A DNA stretch of 64,000 nucleotides from NCBI GenBank assembly GCA_023910675.1, contig JAAVWC010000014.1:38796-102795 (forward strand), read 5' to 3'. The DNA comes from Gemmatimonas sp. (GTDB lineage: Bacteria; Gemmatimonadota; Gemmatimonadetes; Gemmatimonadales; Gemmatimonadaceae). Shown in pieces: positions 39,301 to 46,976 of this stretch (positions are counted from its first letter, which is position 1; every line of letters starts with the position of its first letter). The position numbers and the translations under genes were made by a program. The notes under the pieces are model-generated. The model was not told the origin of the DNA and ran no database searches. It was given only the letters and a program-made list of their open reading frames with translations.

Positions 39301-39490
39301 CAACCTGCTCGATCGCCGGAACTGCGCCCAGGTGTTTGCGAACACCGGCAACTGCGACTCCGGTCTGCGCGACTTCCAGAACCGCCGTGTCGGTAACACC
39401 GGTGACGTGAGTACGTCCACCGGCTTCGACCAGCCCGAATTCATCGGTGCACGCCGCAGCCTGTTCACCGGCATCACTGTCAGCTTCTAA
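36368..39490 (+). CDS. TonB-dependent outer-membrane receptor of the type-IX-like operon
   Basis: A 1040-aa protein starting at the ATG behind GGAGGAG. Signal peptide (MRFLGRRRWLFATVLGAALA, cut after AQA). Carboxypeptidase-like Ig domain about 30-110 (KLTGVVTDAESGKPVEGVAV, GRYFIIQVPPGTYTVQARRL), plug about 120-260 (PVRVRGSRGGSTLSMID, NALSGIINNSIREGG), then a large barrel ending FTGITVSF with terminal Phe. Four cysteines in an extracellular-type loop (VTCPVFRGVCLPAPFC) may be disulfides. It opens a five-gene forward block with a type-IX-cargo-like protein and a PorV-like protein, suggesting a joint surface system rather than simple uptake. Ligand unknown. Confidence 0.9.
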   Translation: MRFLGRRRWLFATVLGAALAAPITAAQAQTGKLTGVVTDAESGKPVEGVAVVIQGTTLGANTNAAGRYFIIQVPPGTYTVQARRLGFQSVNATDVRIAIDVTREQNFKIKASNQTLQAVTVQAEKQPLIERGQVGSGSTISEEQIQSLPVTSIAGVLALQQGFQEVPQNTSLISVAEEQRSTSQPVRVRGSRGGSTLSMIDNIPINNSIFGSNALDLNAFAVSGVDFRRGNMQPQYGNALSGIINNSIREGGSQVSGSISFQNGTLPGELFNSTQDKLGGNNLLRGYLAGPVPGTNAKVRYSVSGQVESGAGRVLEFDQDVFSVNQNVEQSEVLPAYSRDLIRGWQAFGGRQNSQFVGKLTFLPFDNTKINVTAIGAERGNRPYQREFMFSYQPDPLSLVNNRADSLFVINDQGFVLQRDLTPTSVRDRSTMYIASLEQRWGRSSLTLRAAQLEFDRVTCPVFRGVCLPAPFCQANFAQGFINPSPGLCSTVPDQGARGQLYGGETFTDRTFRADFQSQITDHNNLQFGAQLVTHDLVYSDQAAGPGQSGITPLTYQVYRAKPYDAAAYVQSVIEYDFIRIELGGRFDYGVARGSSFANPLDPANGTTAREVCNGTAVAGKQLLNAQGQPFGTTGCFASRENPATKRPILLDSAAAIAQGDDFTNARARTAFSPRIGVNFPLTERSQLFFNAGRYTRVPNYSDVYRNTGTGTVAGLTGNGDRYCAASQVKPGTTECAPDIRTSNPTYVGNVNLLLEEAKSYEVGYSTVLGAESNYGLQVAVYNRSETGLTGIRTSLATNDIGSTYDGSSPQYRTVVNGDFLSARGMEISLDRRLSNRYQYSVNYGIARSTSNSQAPDRADEIARTEANRRQLIETVTDGNITHTANVSFTYRVQNDLPSLPFNAGRVLRNTTASLTYQIRSGIPYTPIRATSLANIGVTNNASDINSGTAPNVQDMGLQLEKRFAIRNVNYSAFFRVSNLLDRRNCAQVFANTGNCDSGLRDFQNRRVGNTGDVSTSTGFDQPEFIGARRSLFTGITVSF

Positions 39491-39508
39491 GTCCCCCTCC
39501 TGAGCACG

Positions 39509-42500
39509 ATGACTTTCATCATGGATTCCATCAGCCCTCGCGCGGCCACCGCGCGGCGCCGCCTTCGGGCGGCCGCCGCGGCGCTGGTCGTCGCCGGAGG
39601 CGCCCTCAGTGTGCCAGCCACCATGCAGGCGCAGCGGGGGCTCACGCCGCCGCTCACCAGCATCGACAGCATGCGCGCCGACGGGACTTTCGTCACGAAG
39701 CAGCTGAGCGCTTCGTCGAACGCCTTCAACCTTTTTGCCGCCGAAGACTTCGGCTGCGCCACGTTCCGCGCTACCGGCGATATCGCCGGTGGTACCCAGA
39801 ACGAAGGTGGACCGGTCTCCAATCAGGCGGCCGGCACCACGGCGTGCGTCAACGCACAACGCGGCTTCTACTTCGAAATGCCCATCGTCGGTGGCGCAGG
39901 CCCCAACGAATGGCGCAAAATCCGCGCGGTCTATCCGAACGCGCGCACCATGCTCGGCTCGCCGGGCTATACGGGCTTCTTCACCTTCACCGTCGCGAAC
40001 CCGCGCAAGGTGTCGCTCGGCGCCGGCGACGGGCAGTTCGGCAAGACCTTCTCCGGCGTCACGTCGGCGAACGACGGGTCATGCCGCGGCGATCCAAACA
40101 CGTTCCGCTTCCTCGGCAACTCCTTGCTGGCCATGAAGGACTGCCCCGTCACGTGGGGCTCCGAAGGCTTCAAGGGCAAGGCTGTCATTCCCGATGCCAC
40201 GTGGCAGGATCGCTTCAAGGCGAACCCCACCGGCTTCTCATGGGATGAGTGGAAGATCCCGACGTCGCAATACGATCCGACGAATTCGCTTGGGACGCAG
40301 AGCATCTACACGTTCATGTCCGACTACTACCGCGAGCAGAAGCTCCGGTACGGCTCGGTCGTGGCCGGTGGCGCCGGTGCGCCGAGCGAGCAGGGCTACC
40401 CGTTGGGTATCGAGTTCAAGATCGACGCCTTCCAGTTCGGTAATCCCGCAGTGCGCAACACGCTCTGGTACCAGATGACGATGGTGAACAAGAGCGCCGA
40501 CGTGTACGGCGTGGGCGTCGATTACGATTCGCTGTACTACGGCCTCGGCCCTGGCATTGCGTCCAACCAGAACAACAACGCGCTGTACTTCCAGCCGCAG
40601 GAAGGCTCGGTGTACATCGTGCGCTCCGGTGCATCCGGTCTCTGCAACAACACCTCGTACCCGCGTCGCTACCCGGGCCAGACGGCAGGCTGCAACAGCA
40701 CCACTGCCGGTTTTGGTGGTGGCGCCATGGTCATCACGTTCCTCAAGTCGCCCTTGGGCGACCTGCGCAACAAGCTGTTCACCAACCCGGCCAGTCCGTA
40801 CTTCGCCCCCAATCACCCGAACGCGGGCGACACGATCACGTACAACCATGCGGCAGCCGGTGCGTTCGGTAACAACAACCTGCAGTTCAGCATGCGTGGT
40901 GCCTACGGCATGGTGTCGGGCATCGAAGCCGATTACCTCGACGGCCGCACGCCGGCGCAGCTTGGCGTGGGCGACTATCTCTTCAAGTTCATGCCGGAAG
41001 AGTTCAGCGGCGTCGTGCCCGACGCGGCGCAGGCCCGTTTCAACAAGTTCGTCCCGGGTGCCACGATCAACCCGGCCAACGGTCAGCCGTTCGGTCGCTG
41101 GGACTACAATAAGGACGGCATCCAGGACACGATCTCGGTGCCGGGGTGCGGCAGCCGTGGGTGCCATGTGCTCTGGAGCGATACCATCCCCGGTGGTTAT
41201 CGCAACGCGAGCTGGGGCAACATCATGAACACCGTGACCGCTGGCCCGTTCACGCTCAAGGCCAACGATACCACGCAGTTCCTGTTCGCCTTTACGTGGG
41301 GGACCGACTCGCTCCAGACGCGCACGCGCGTGGACGCGATGCTCAACAGCTACCTCACCAACTACGCCGGTCCGACCCCGGCGGCGCTGCCGGCCATCGT
41401 GCCGGGCGTGACGTACACCATCGCCTCGGCCGAGCTCATCGACTCGACGCGCTCCGGTCAGGCCGACGCGTCGGTGGGGTCGCAGATCACGATCCGCTAT
41501 CCGCAGATCAACCCCGTCGACCAGTTCATGCTGCGATCGATCGCCAAGATCCGGCAGGACTCGATCGACAACGTGGGCAGTGTGCGTCGTATCCTCCGCC
41601 TCAATCCCGGCTTGCTGGGCCGCCTCACGGCGCGCGCCAACGACAACCTGGCGGCGGTCTACATCTTCAAGTCGTGCAACCAGGGTGTGACCTGGACGAC
41701 ATTCACTGGAAACGTTGGCGGCTGTGCCGACGCGCCGACGCGCAACATTGACGCCGGTGTGCAGGCGTTCCAGTGGCGGCCGTGGGCCACGACGACGTAC
41801 ACCGGCGGTGTGCCGGCGGCGGCGTCGGTTCAGGAGTTCGTGATGGGTGGCCGTACCTACGTGTACTCACTCGTGACCCGCACGCGCGGCTTCTCAGACT
41901 TCCGTCTCGTCGACAGCACGGCGGCTGGTTTCGTGGCCACCAACGTGCAGGACGCGCTCAACATCACGCAGGACACGATCAGCGCGGCGTTGGCGGGTAG
42001 CGGCCCGACCACCATCACGGTGTACGCGCCCATCACGAACGCTGCCGGTCGCCGGTTCGCCCGTGTCGATACCGCCACGGTACTCGGCAAGGCTACGCAA
42101 GACGTGACCGTGGGCAACGTGGCGAACAACGTCACGGGCCGTACGCGCATGGTCTTCGCCAACCAGTTCATCGTCCGCAAGACGATCGACACGCTGACGA
42201 GCGCCGCGTCCACCACGATCTCGGCACGCTATATCGTGCCGAGTGCCACCACGTCGCCGACCGGCACGCGTGCGGTCAACTTCGTGGCACGCGAGCAGCA
42301 GTTCACCGCCAGTGCGAATATCCCGGTGCGCGTTGGTACCGGTCTCTTCACTGGCACGGCCCGCGGTGTCACGGGCTCGTCGCGCCTCTTCGTCGACACG
42401 GTGTCGGCGCCGGCGGGCAACATGGGCTACGTGTGGGTCACGCAGGACGGTCGACCCATCTACACGACCAACGACCAGTACGCGACGAACTTCGATCGCG

Positions 42501-43831
42501 ACCAGCTCACGTCGCCGCTCTACCCGGGCTACACCGTGCGCTCGCGCGACAGCTCCAACGCGGCCACGGGCATGCGTCAGGAGCAGCTGTTCTCGGGCAC
42601 GACCCGCGATCGTGACTACATCCTTCGCGCGCCGGGCGACACCGTCCAGCCCAACGCGCGTCAGTTCACGGTGTCGGTCCGCCCGATCGTTTCGGCCACC
42701 GGCAACACGCAGCCCAAGCGCGTTCAGGGTGGTGCGTACACGATGACGTGGCTCACGGACCCGTGGGGGCCGAAGGCGCCCTTCCGTCTCGATCCACCGC
42801 AGGCGTTGCAGGCCACCATCGACACGTCGCTCAGTGAAGTGTCGAAGCTGGCCACGAATGTGACGATCACCGAAGCGCGCTACAACGCGATGATCGGGGC
42901 GACGGCCACGCGGCCGCTGGTGCGGGTGCGCGTACCGTTCACCATGAAGTACACCGATCCGGAAGACGGACGCGTGGAAGATGTGAAGTTCGCCATGCTG
43001 GCCCGCCCGACGGCGCAGGCGCGTACGCGTCTCATGGGCTCCGGTAACGACACCATCCGCGTGAACGTGCCCGATTCGCTCTGGCTCCCGGGTGACACGC
43101 TCTTCGTTATCCAGCGCGTGCCGACCGACAGTGCGGTGTCCATCAACGGCGTGCGGACGCTGGTCATGGGCGCCGATGCGGAAGGTGGTGCCAACGCCTT
43201 CCGCCCCATCCGCGTGCTGGTCGACTCCATCGGCATCAGCAAGTTCATGGTGGCATGTGGTTCGAATGCCCTGGCCAGCGGAACACGCCCCACGACCTTC
43301 GACGCCCAGACCTGTAACCCACTGGTGATCAACACGCGCGGCGCAACGCCGACGGGTGGGTATCTGCCGGTGGCGGCCAACTGGACACAGTACTTCGAAC
43401 TCACCAAGACCTTCGATCCCCGCTCCGTGTTCAGTCTCGTGGCGACGCCGTTCTCCACGGCCCCCGAGATCACCAAGGAGATGCTGTCGAAGATCAGCGT
43501 GGTACCGAACCCGTATATCGTCCGCGCCGACGTTGACGACGTGAACAGCGCCAACCGCACCTCGGTCGGCAACATCGTCTTCACCGGTCTGCCCGATCAG
43601 GGCACGATCCGCATCTATACAGTCTCCGGCCAGTACCTGCAGGAACTCACGTGGACGGCCAGCGACCTGCTGCGCACCGGCAACAACTCCACGTCGGGCG
43701 ATCTGGCCTACAACCTCCGCACACGCGAAGGCATCGATCTCGGATCGGGGCTCTACCTGTTCGTCGTGACCGCCACTGGTGAGAAGGGCAAGAACCAGGT
43801 GTATCGCAGCAAGTTCGTGATCATCCGTTAA
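39509..43831 (+). CDS. Large secreted protein with type-IX-sorting-like C-terminal domain
   Basis: A 1440-aa protein. The N-terminus has a basic, Arg-rich region and hydrophobic core (RRRLRAAAAALVVAGGALSV, cut after MQAQ), a Sec signal; Met5 (39521) is an alternative start. The body is rich in Thr, Asn and Gly with scattered Cys, beta-strand-like, without enzyme motifs I recognise. The last ~90 residues read KISVVPNPYIVRADVDD ... TIRIYTVSGQYLQEL ... REGIDLGSGLYLFVVTA ... KFVIIR, matching the shape of type A sorting domains of the type IX secretion system (PNPY start, YxxxGq middle, GlYxf end). It probably is displayed on the cell surface via its PorV-like neighbour. Function of the body is unknown. 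Confidence 0.8.
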   Translation: MTFIMDSISPRAATARRRLRAAAAALVVAGGALSVPATMQAQRGLTPPLTSIDSMRADGTFVTKQLSASSNAFNLFAAEDFGCATFRATGDIAGGTQNEGGPVSNQAAGTTACVNAQRGFYFEMPIVGGAGPNEWRKIRAVYPNARTMLGSPGYTGFFTFTVANPRKVSLGAGDGQFGKTFSGVTSANDGSCRGDPNTFRFLGNSLLAMKDCPVTWGSEGFKGKAVIPDATWQDRFKANPTGFSWDEWKIPTSQYDPTNSLGTQSIYTFMSDYYREQKLRYGSVVAGGAGAPSEQGYPLGIEFKIDAFQFGNPAVRNTLWYQMTMVNKSADVYGVGVDYDSLYYGLGPGIASNQNNNALYFQPQEGSVYIVRSGASGLCNNTSYPRRYPGQTAGCNSTTAGFGGGAMVITFLKSPLGDLRNKLFTNPASPYFAPNHPNAGDTITYNHAAAGAFGNNNLQFSMRGAYGMVSGIEADYLDGRTPAQLGVGDYLFKFMPEEFSGVVPDAAQARFNKFVPGATINPANGQPFGRWDYNKDGIQDTISVPGCGSRGCHVLWSDTIPGGYRNASWGNIMNTVTAGPFTLKANDTTQFLFAFTWGTDSLQTRTRVDAMLNSYLTNYAGPTPAALPAIVPGVTYTIASAELIDSTRSGQADASVGSQITIRYPQINPVDQFMLRSIAKIRQDSIDNVGSVRRILRLNPGLLGRLTARANDNLAAVYIFKSCNQGVTWTTFTGNVGGCADAPTRNIDAGVQAFQWRPWATTTYTGGVPAAASVQEFVMGGRTYVYSLVTRTRGFSDFRLVDSTAAGFVATNVQDALNITQDTISAALAGSGPTTITVYAPITNAAGRRFARVDTATVLGKATQDVTVGNVANNVTGRTRMVFANQFIVRKTIDTLTSAASTTISARYIVPSATTSPTGTRAVNFVAREQQFTASANIPVRVGTGLFTGTARGVTGSSRLFVDTVSAPAGNMGYVWVTQDGRPIYTTNDQYATNFDRDQLTSPLYPGYTVRSRDSSNAATGMRQEQLFSGTTRDRDYILRAPGDTVQPNARQFTVSVRPIVSATGNTQPKRVQGGAYTMTWLTDPWGPKAPFRLDPPQALQATIDTSLSEVSKLATNVTITEARYNAMIGATATRPLVRVRVPFTMKYTDPEDGRVEDVKFAMLARPTAQARTRLMGSGNDTIRVNVPDSLWLPGDTLFVIQRVPTDSAVSINGVRTLVMGADAEGGANAFRPIRVLVDSIGISKFMVACGSNALASGTRPTTFDAQTCNPLVINTRGATPTGGYLPVAANWTQYFELTKTFDPRSVFSLVATPFSTAPEITKEMLSKISVVPNPYIVRADVDDVNSANRTSVGNIVFTGLPDQGTIRIYTVSGQYLQELTWTASDLLRTGNNSTSGDLAYNLRTREGIDLGSGLYLFVVTATGEKGKNQVYRSKFVIIR

Positions 43832-43841
43832 CGGAGTCGAG

Positions 43842-44954
43842 ATGAAGATCTTACGGAACATCGGCGTTCTCGGAGCCGCCACGACCCTGCTGGCAGCGCC
43901 GCTGAGCGCCCAGGGTCCAGGCGGTCTCCTTCCGACGCCCGAAACCAAGGCCACGCGTCAAGGCACGCGTGGCGGCAACTTCCTGCACATTGGTGTGGGC
44001 GCCCGCGGTGGCGCCCTCGCCGGCGCGATCGGCAGCACCGTCAACGGACCGACGGCGTGGTACTGGAATCCGGCCGGCGCCGCCACGAGCGAGGCGATCT
44101 CGTTCGCGGGCGGCTACCAGAACCTGTACGGCGACCTTGGCCTCACGCAGTCGTACGCGGCCATCAACGTGCCGCTCCTCGGCGGTGTCGTCGGCATCTC
44201 GCTCAACTCGCTCTCGTCGGGTGAGATCAAGCGCACCACCGAAGCCAATCCGTTCGGCGAGCGCCTCGGCGGCTCCACGTTTTCGTGGACCTCCACGGCG
44301 GCGTCGCTCGGCTACGCCAAGCGGCTCACCGACCGCCTCAACGTTGGCACGCAGATCAAGTACATCACCGAAGGCATCACCGACGCCGGGACGTCGTGGG
44401 TGGCCGCCGACATCGGGACGCAGTTCAACACGGGGCTGTACGGCGTCACCATCGGTGGCGCTATCCGCAACGTGGGTGGTTCGGCTCGCGCCGGTGGTGC
44501 CCTGCTCCAACGCGTCGTGCAAGACTCGGTGCGTGCGCAGTTCATTGAAGGCCGGCGCGTGGACCTCTGGACGCGTCCCACGGAACTCCCCGCGACCTTC
44601 CAGTTCTCCCTCGGCTCGCAGCTCCTCGGCACCGCCGACGCCCTGTTCGGCAAGGGCAGCGGCAACAACAGCCTGAACACCGAGTTCACGCTCACCGACG
44701 GTACCGACATCGCCACGCAGTACGCGATCGGCCTCGAGTACGGCTACAAGAACATGTTCTTCGTGCGCGGCGGGAAGCGTATGTACAACGACGATCGTGA
44801 CACCGGCATCGACAACGCCGGTACGCTCGGTCTCGCGGGTGGCTTCGGGATCAAGGTGCCGCTCCTCGGCCGTCAGATGCGCTTCGACTACTCGTATCAG
44901 GGTGCCGGCGCGCTCCAGAACGTCCAGATCTTCTCCTTTGAGGTGGGCCGATGA
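43842..44954 (+). CDS. PorV/PorQ-family outer-membrane protein
   Basis: A 370-aa outer-membrane barrel from MKILRNIGVLGAATTLLAAP (signal peptide, cut after LSAQ), preceded by a GGAG box. Family marks: the early segment FLHIGVGARGGALAGA, then GPTAWYWNPAGAATSE, matching the GARA(x)AMG...NPAG pattern of PorV/PorQ (FadL-like) proteins, followed by SYAAINVPLLGGVVGISLNS and a C-terminal MRFDYSYQG strand. Known PorV proteins carry type IX cargo from the translocon to the sortase. It starts 10 bp after the 1440-aa cargo-like gene and overlaps the next gene by 4 bp (ATGA), so it is in the same operon. Confidence 0.85.
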   Translation: MKILRNIGVLGAATTLLAAPLSAQGPGGLLPTPETKATRQGTRGGNFLHIGVGARGGALAGAIGSTVNGPTAWYWNPAGAATSEAISFAGGYQNLYGDLGLTQSYAAINVPLLGGVVGISLNSLSSGEIKRTTEANPFGERLGGSTFSWTSTAASLGYAKRLTDRLNVGTQIKYITEGITDAGTSWVAADIGTQFNTGLYGVTIGGAIRNVGGSARAGGALLQRVVQDSVRAQFIEGRRVDLWTRPTELPATFQFSLGSQLLGTADALFGKGSGNNSLNTEFTLTDGTDIATQYAIGLEYGYKNMFFVRGGKRMYNDDRDTGIDNAGTLGLAGGFGIKVPLLGRQMRFDYSYQGAGALQNVQIFSFEVGR

Positions 44955-45652
44955 AGCGCCTCTATCTTGCGGCCACGCTCGTGGCGTTGGCAGCAACGAC
45001 TGCGCAGGCCCAGGTGCAGAACAAGCGCTTCAGCGTCACCACCCGCTTGGGTACGGTGTCGCCGGAACGCTCGTCCAGCCTCGATCTCGCCGGCGTGGTC
45101 GGTCTCGATACCGAGTACGCGCTCAACAAGTACTTCGGTACGGGTGTGTCGGTCGACGTGACGCGTGGCAATACGCATCAGGAAGATTTCGTGGTGCGTC
45201 TGCGCTACGGCAACCCGACCAGTGCGGGCGGTGATACGACCTATTACCAGTACGCGGGACAGCCGGTGAACACCATTCACCTCGGTGCCTTCGGTGTCGC
45301 GCGCTACCCCACCAAGCATGTCACGCCGTTTGTCATGGGTGGTGTCGGCACGTACACCATGCTGCTCGACACGCAGATCAACGGGAAAGCGGCCATCAAG
45401 AACTCGTCGTCGTTCACCCTTGGTGCTGGTGTCTGGATCAAGTTCAACGAGACCAGCGGCATTCAGCTCGATGCCCGCCAGCTCACGATGCGGAACTTCG
45501 ACCGGTCGTTCATCGATCCGGCCGGTGGACGCAATCGTAACACGGTGTTCCCGGAAGACTTCCCGGCTGTCCCGGCTGCCAAGAACACGGCCGGCAACCT
45601 GATGCTGACCCTTGGCTTCCGGTACATCCCTCGCAGCGCGCGGGGCAACTAA
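44951..45652 (+). CDS. Small outer-membrane beta-barrel protein
   Basis: A 233-aa protein, ATG overlapping the PorV-like stop (ATGA). Signal peptide MKRLYLAATLVALAATTAQA. The mature part shows regular strand repeats (RFSVTTRLGTVSPERSSSLD, LGAFGVARYPTKHVTPFVMG, TLGAGVWIKFNETSGIQLDA, LMLTLGFRYIP) of an eight-stranded OmpA/OmpX-like barrel. There is no periplasmic domain. Its job in the operon is unknown; it may be an accessory of the PorV-like carrier or a surface structural protein. Confidence 0.75.
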   Translation: MKRLYLAATLVALAATTAQAQVQNKRFSVTTRLGTVSPERSSSLDLAGVVGLDTEYALNKYFGTGVSVDVTRGNTHQEDFVVRLRYGNPTSAGGDTTYYQYAGQPVNTIHLGAFGVARYPTKHVTPFVMGGVGTYTMLLDTQINGKAAIKNSSSFTLGAGVWIKFNETSGIQLDARQLTMRNFDRSFIDPAGGRNRNTVFPEDFPAVPAAKNTAGNLMLTLGFRYIPRSARGN

Positions 45653-45654
45653 CC

Positions 45655-46794
45655 ATGAAACACATGCGTTTTGCGGTGCTTTCTTCCGCCGTCTGCGCGC
45701 TCGCGCTCACGGCGGCCTGTCAGGAAGAGCGTGCGATCACCTCGGCGCCGGTCGGCGCTCGCGGCTTCGGCTCCAACCTGTTGCGCGTTGCGGCCAACCT
45801 TCCGCGCGGTCGCGCCATTTTTCCGGCAACGGCGATTGCGTCGGCCACGCCCGCGGCCGACTCGATCATCGTCGAACTTGCCGGTCTCGACTCGCTCACT
45901 GGCGCGAACTATGTCGTGTGGGTCGGCAACGACTCTGCCACCAAGTTCGTCCGCGCCACGGGGCTGCTCTCGCAGCTCCGCACCGACACCGTGCTCAATG
46001 CATCCGGTGACCCGGTGGTCTCCAGCGCGACGGCCACGCTCGGCACGGTGAACCAGTTCTCGAACGGTGGCCAGAACCGCTTCTTCCGGTTTGCCACCAC
46101 CCGCGCCGCCATCGGCATCGCCGATATCGATTCGGCCAACACGATCATCGTGTCCGTCGAAACGGGAACCCCGGGCGCCACGCCTGGTGCGCGTCGTGCC
46201 CTGTGGGCCCGTCGCAGCCAAGCCGCCGCGGTCGGTGGCCGTCTCACGGCCGGCGTGCGTTTCGGCAACTTCGCGGCGCGCACGACTGAAGAGTTCGTAT
46301 TCTCCACGTCGACGGCCGCGAACCAGCCGTTCGGCCCGTTGGCCTTCAGCGCCAGCAGCATGCCGATCATCCCGCGTGGTCGCATCGAAGTGCGTGGCTC
46401 GATCTACACGGTGACCGACTCGAACTACTATCGGCCGCCGGTGGGCTACTTCTACGAAGCGTGGGCGGTGCGCACCGATACGCTCGGCCGCTTCATCGAT
46501 ACGGTCAGCCTCGGACAGAAGGCCACGCCGTTCCCCGGTCGCAAGAGCTTCTACGACGCCGACACCCAGATCACCGATCCGCTGTTCATGTTCGGTACGC
46601 CGACGCCGGTCATCTTCGCCGCGCAGCATCGCGTGGCGGCAGACACCGTTGCCGGGAGCATCGTGAGCAACACGCCGTGGCGTGAATTCGCCTGGACGTT
46701 CGTGACGCTCCAGAACAAGTTTTCCCCGGTTGGGCGCATGGGTGCGGGTATTGTCATGAACGTCAACAACCCGTCGTCGATCTCGTTCCGCTAA
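45655..46794 (+). CDS. Outer-membrane lipoprotein, unknown function
   Basis: A 379-aa lipoprotein starting 2 bp after the previous stop. Signal MKHMRFAVLSSAVCALALTAAC with lipobox and Cys22. The mature part is Ala/Thr-rich with a probable Ig-like or beta-rich region (SIIVELAGLDSLTGANYVVW) and a late segment YEAWAVRTDTLGRF. No recognised domain. It is the last gene of the TonB/cargo/PorV operon, ended by a strong terminator. Surface exposure and partnership with the 1440-aa protein are inferred from context only. Confidence 0.75.
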   Translation: MKHMRFAVLSSAVCALALTAACQEERAITSAPVGARGFGSNLLRVAANLPRGRAIFPATAIASATPAADSIIVELAGLDSLTGANYVVWVGNDSATKFVRATGLLSQLRTDTVLNASGDPVVSSATATLGTVNQFSNGGQNRFFRFATTRAAIGIADIDSANTIIVSVETGTPGATPGARRALWARRSQAAAVGGRLTAGVRFGNFAARTTEEFVFSTSTAANQPFGPLAFSASSMPIIPRGRIEVRGSIYTVTDSNYYRPPVGYFYEAWAVRTDTLGRFIDTVSLGQKATPFPGRKSFYDADTQITDPLFMFGTPTPVIFAAQHRVAADTVAGSIVSNTPWREFAWTFVTLQNKFSPVGRMGAGIVMNVNNPSSISFR

Positions 46795-46819
46795 GCACGA
46801 CGCAGCAAACAAACGAAGA

Positions 46820-46852
46820 GGCGCCGGGGAGAAATCCCCGGCGCCCTTTTTT
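46820..46852 (+). terminator. Strong rho-independent terminator
   Basis: Stem GGCGCCGGGGA / TCCCCGGCGCC (11 bp), GAAA tetraloop, then C and TTTTTT. It closes the operon from 36368. Confidence 0.95.
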
Positions 46853-46863
46853 GCTCACTCCGC

Positions 46864-46956
46864 TCCTGCCGTCTAAAACCCTGCCGTCTGCCGTCTCGGC
46901 GCGATGCCGCGGGATCACCCTGAGACCGCAGACCGCAGAAACCACAGATGGCAGGA
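46864..46956. repeat. Solo palindromic repeat related to the 119-bp array
   Basis: Imperfect palindrome with arms of about 37 bp (TCCTGCCGTCT ... CTGCCGTCTGCCGTCTC paired with GAGACCGCAGACCGCAG ... AGATGGCAGGA). Tip sequence CGGCGCGATGCCGCGGGATC. The same arm words make up each unit at 51302-52482, and AACTGCGGTTT after it matches the linker there. It lies between two genes. Confidence 0.75.
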
Positions 46957-46976
46957 ACGGGGGAACTGCGGTTTGT

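Noticed and set aside
36410..39859. 1149-codon open frame antisense to the TonB receptor
   Set aside because: It mirrors the receptor gene in the opposite frame; high GC at third codon positions leaves the antisense frame open. Composition is Arg/Val/Gly-rich with no domain.
41894..43954. 686-codon minus-strand frame over the 1440-aa protein gene
   Set aside because: Antisense shadow; composition biased and no signal or domain.
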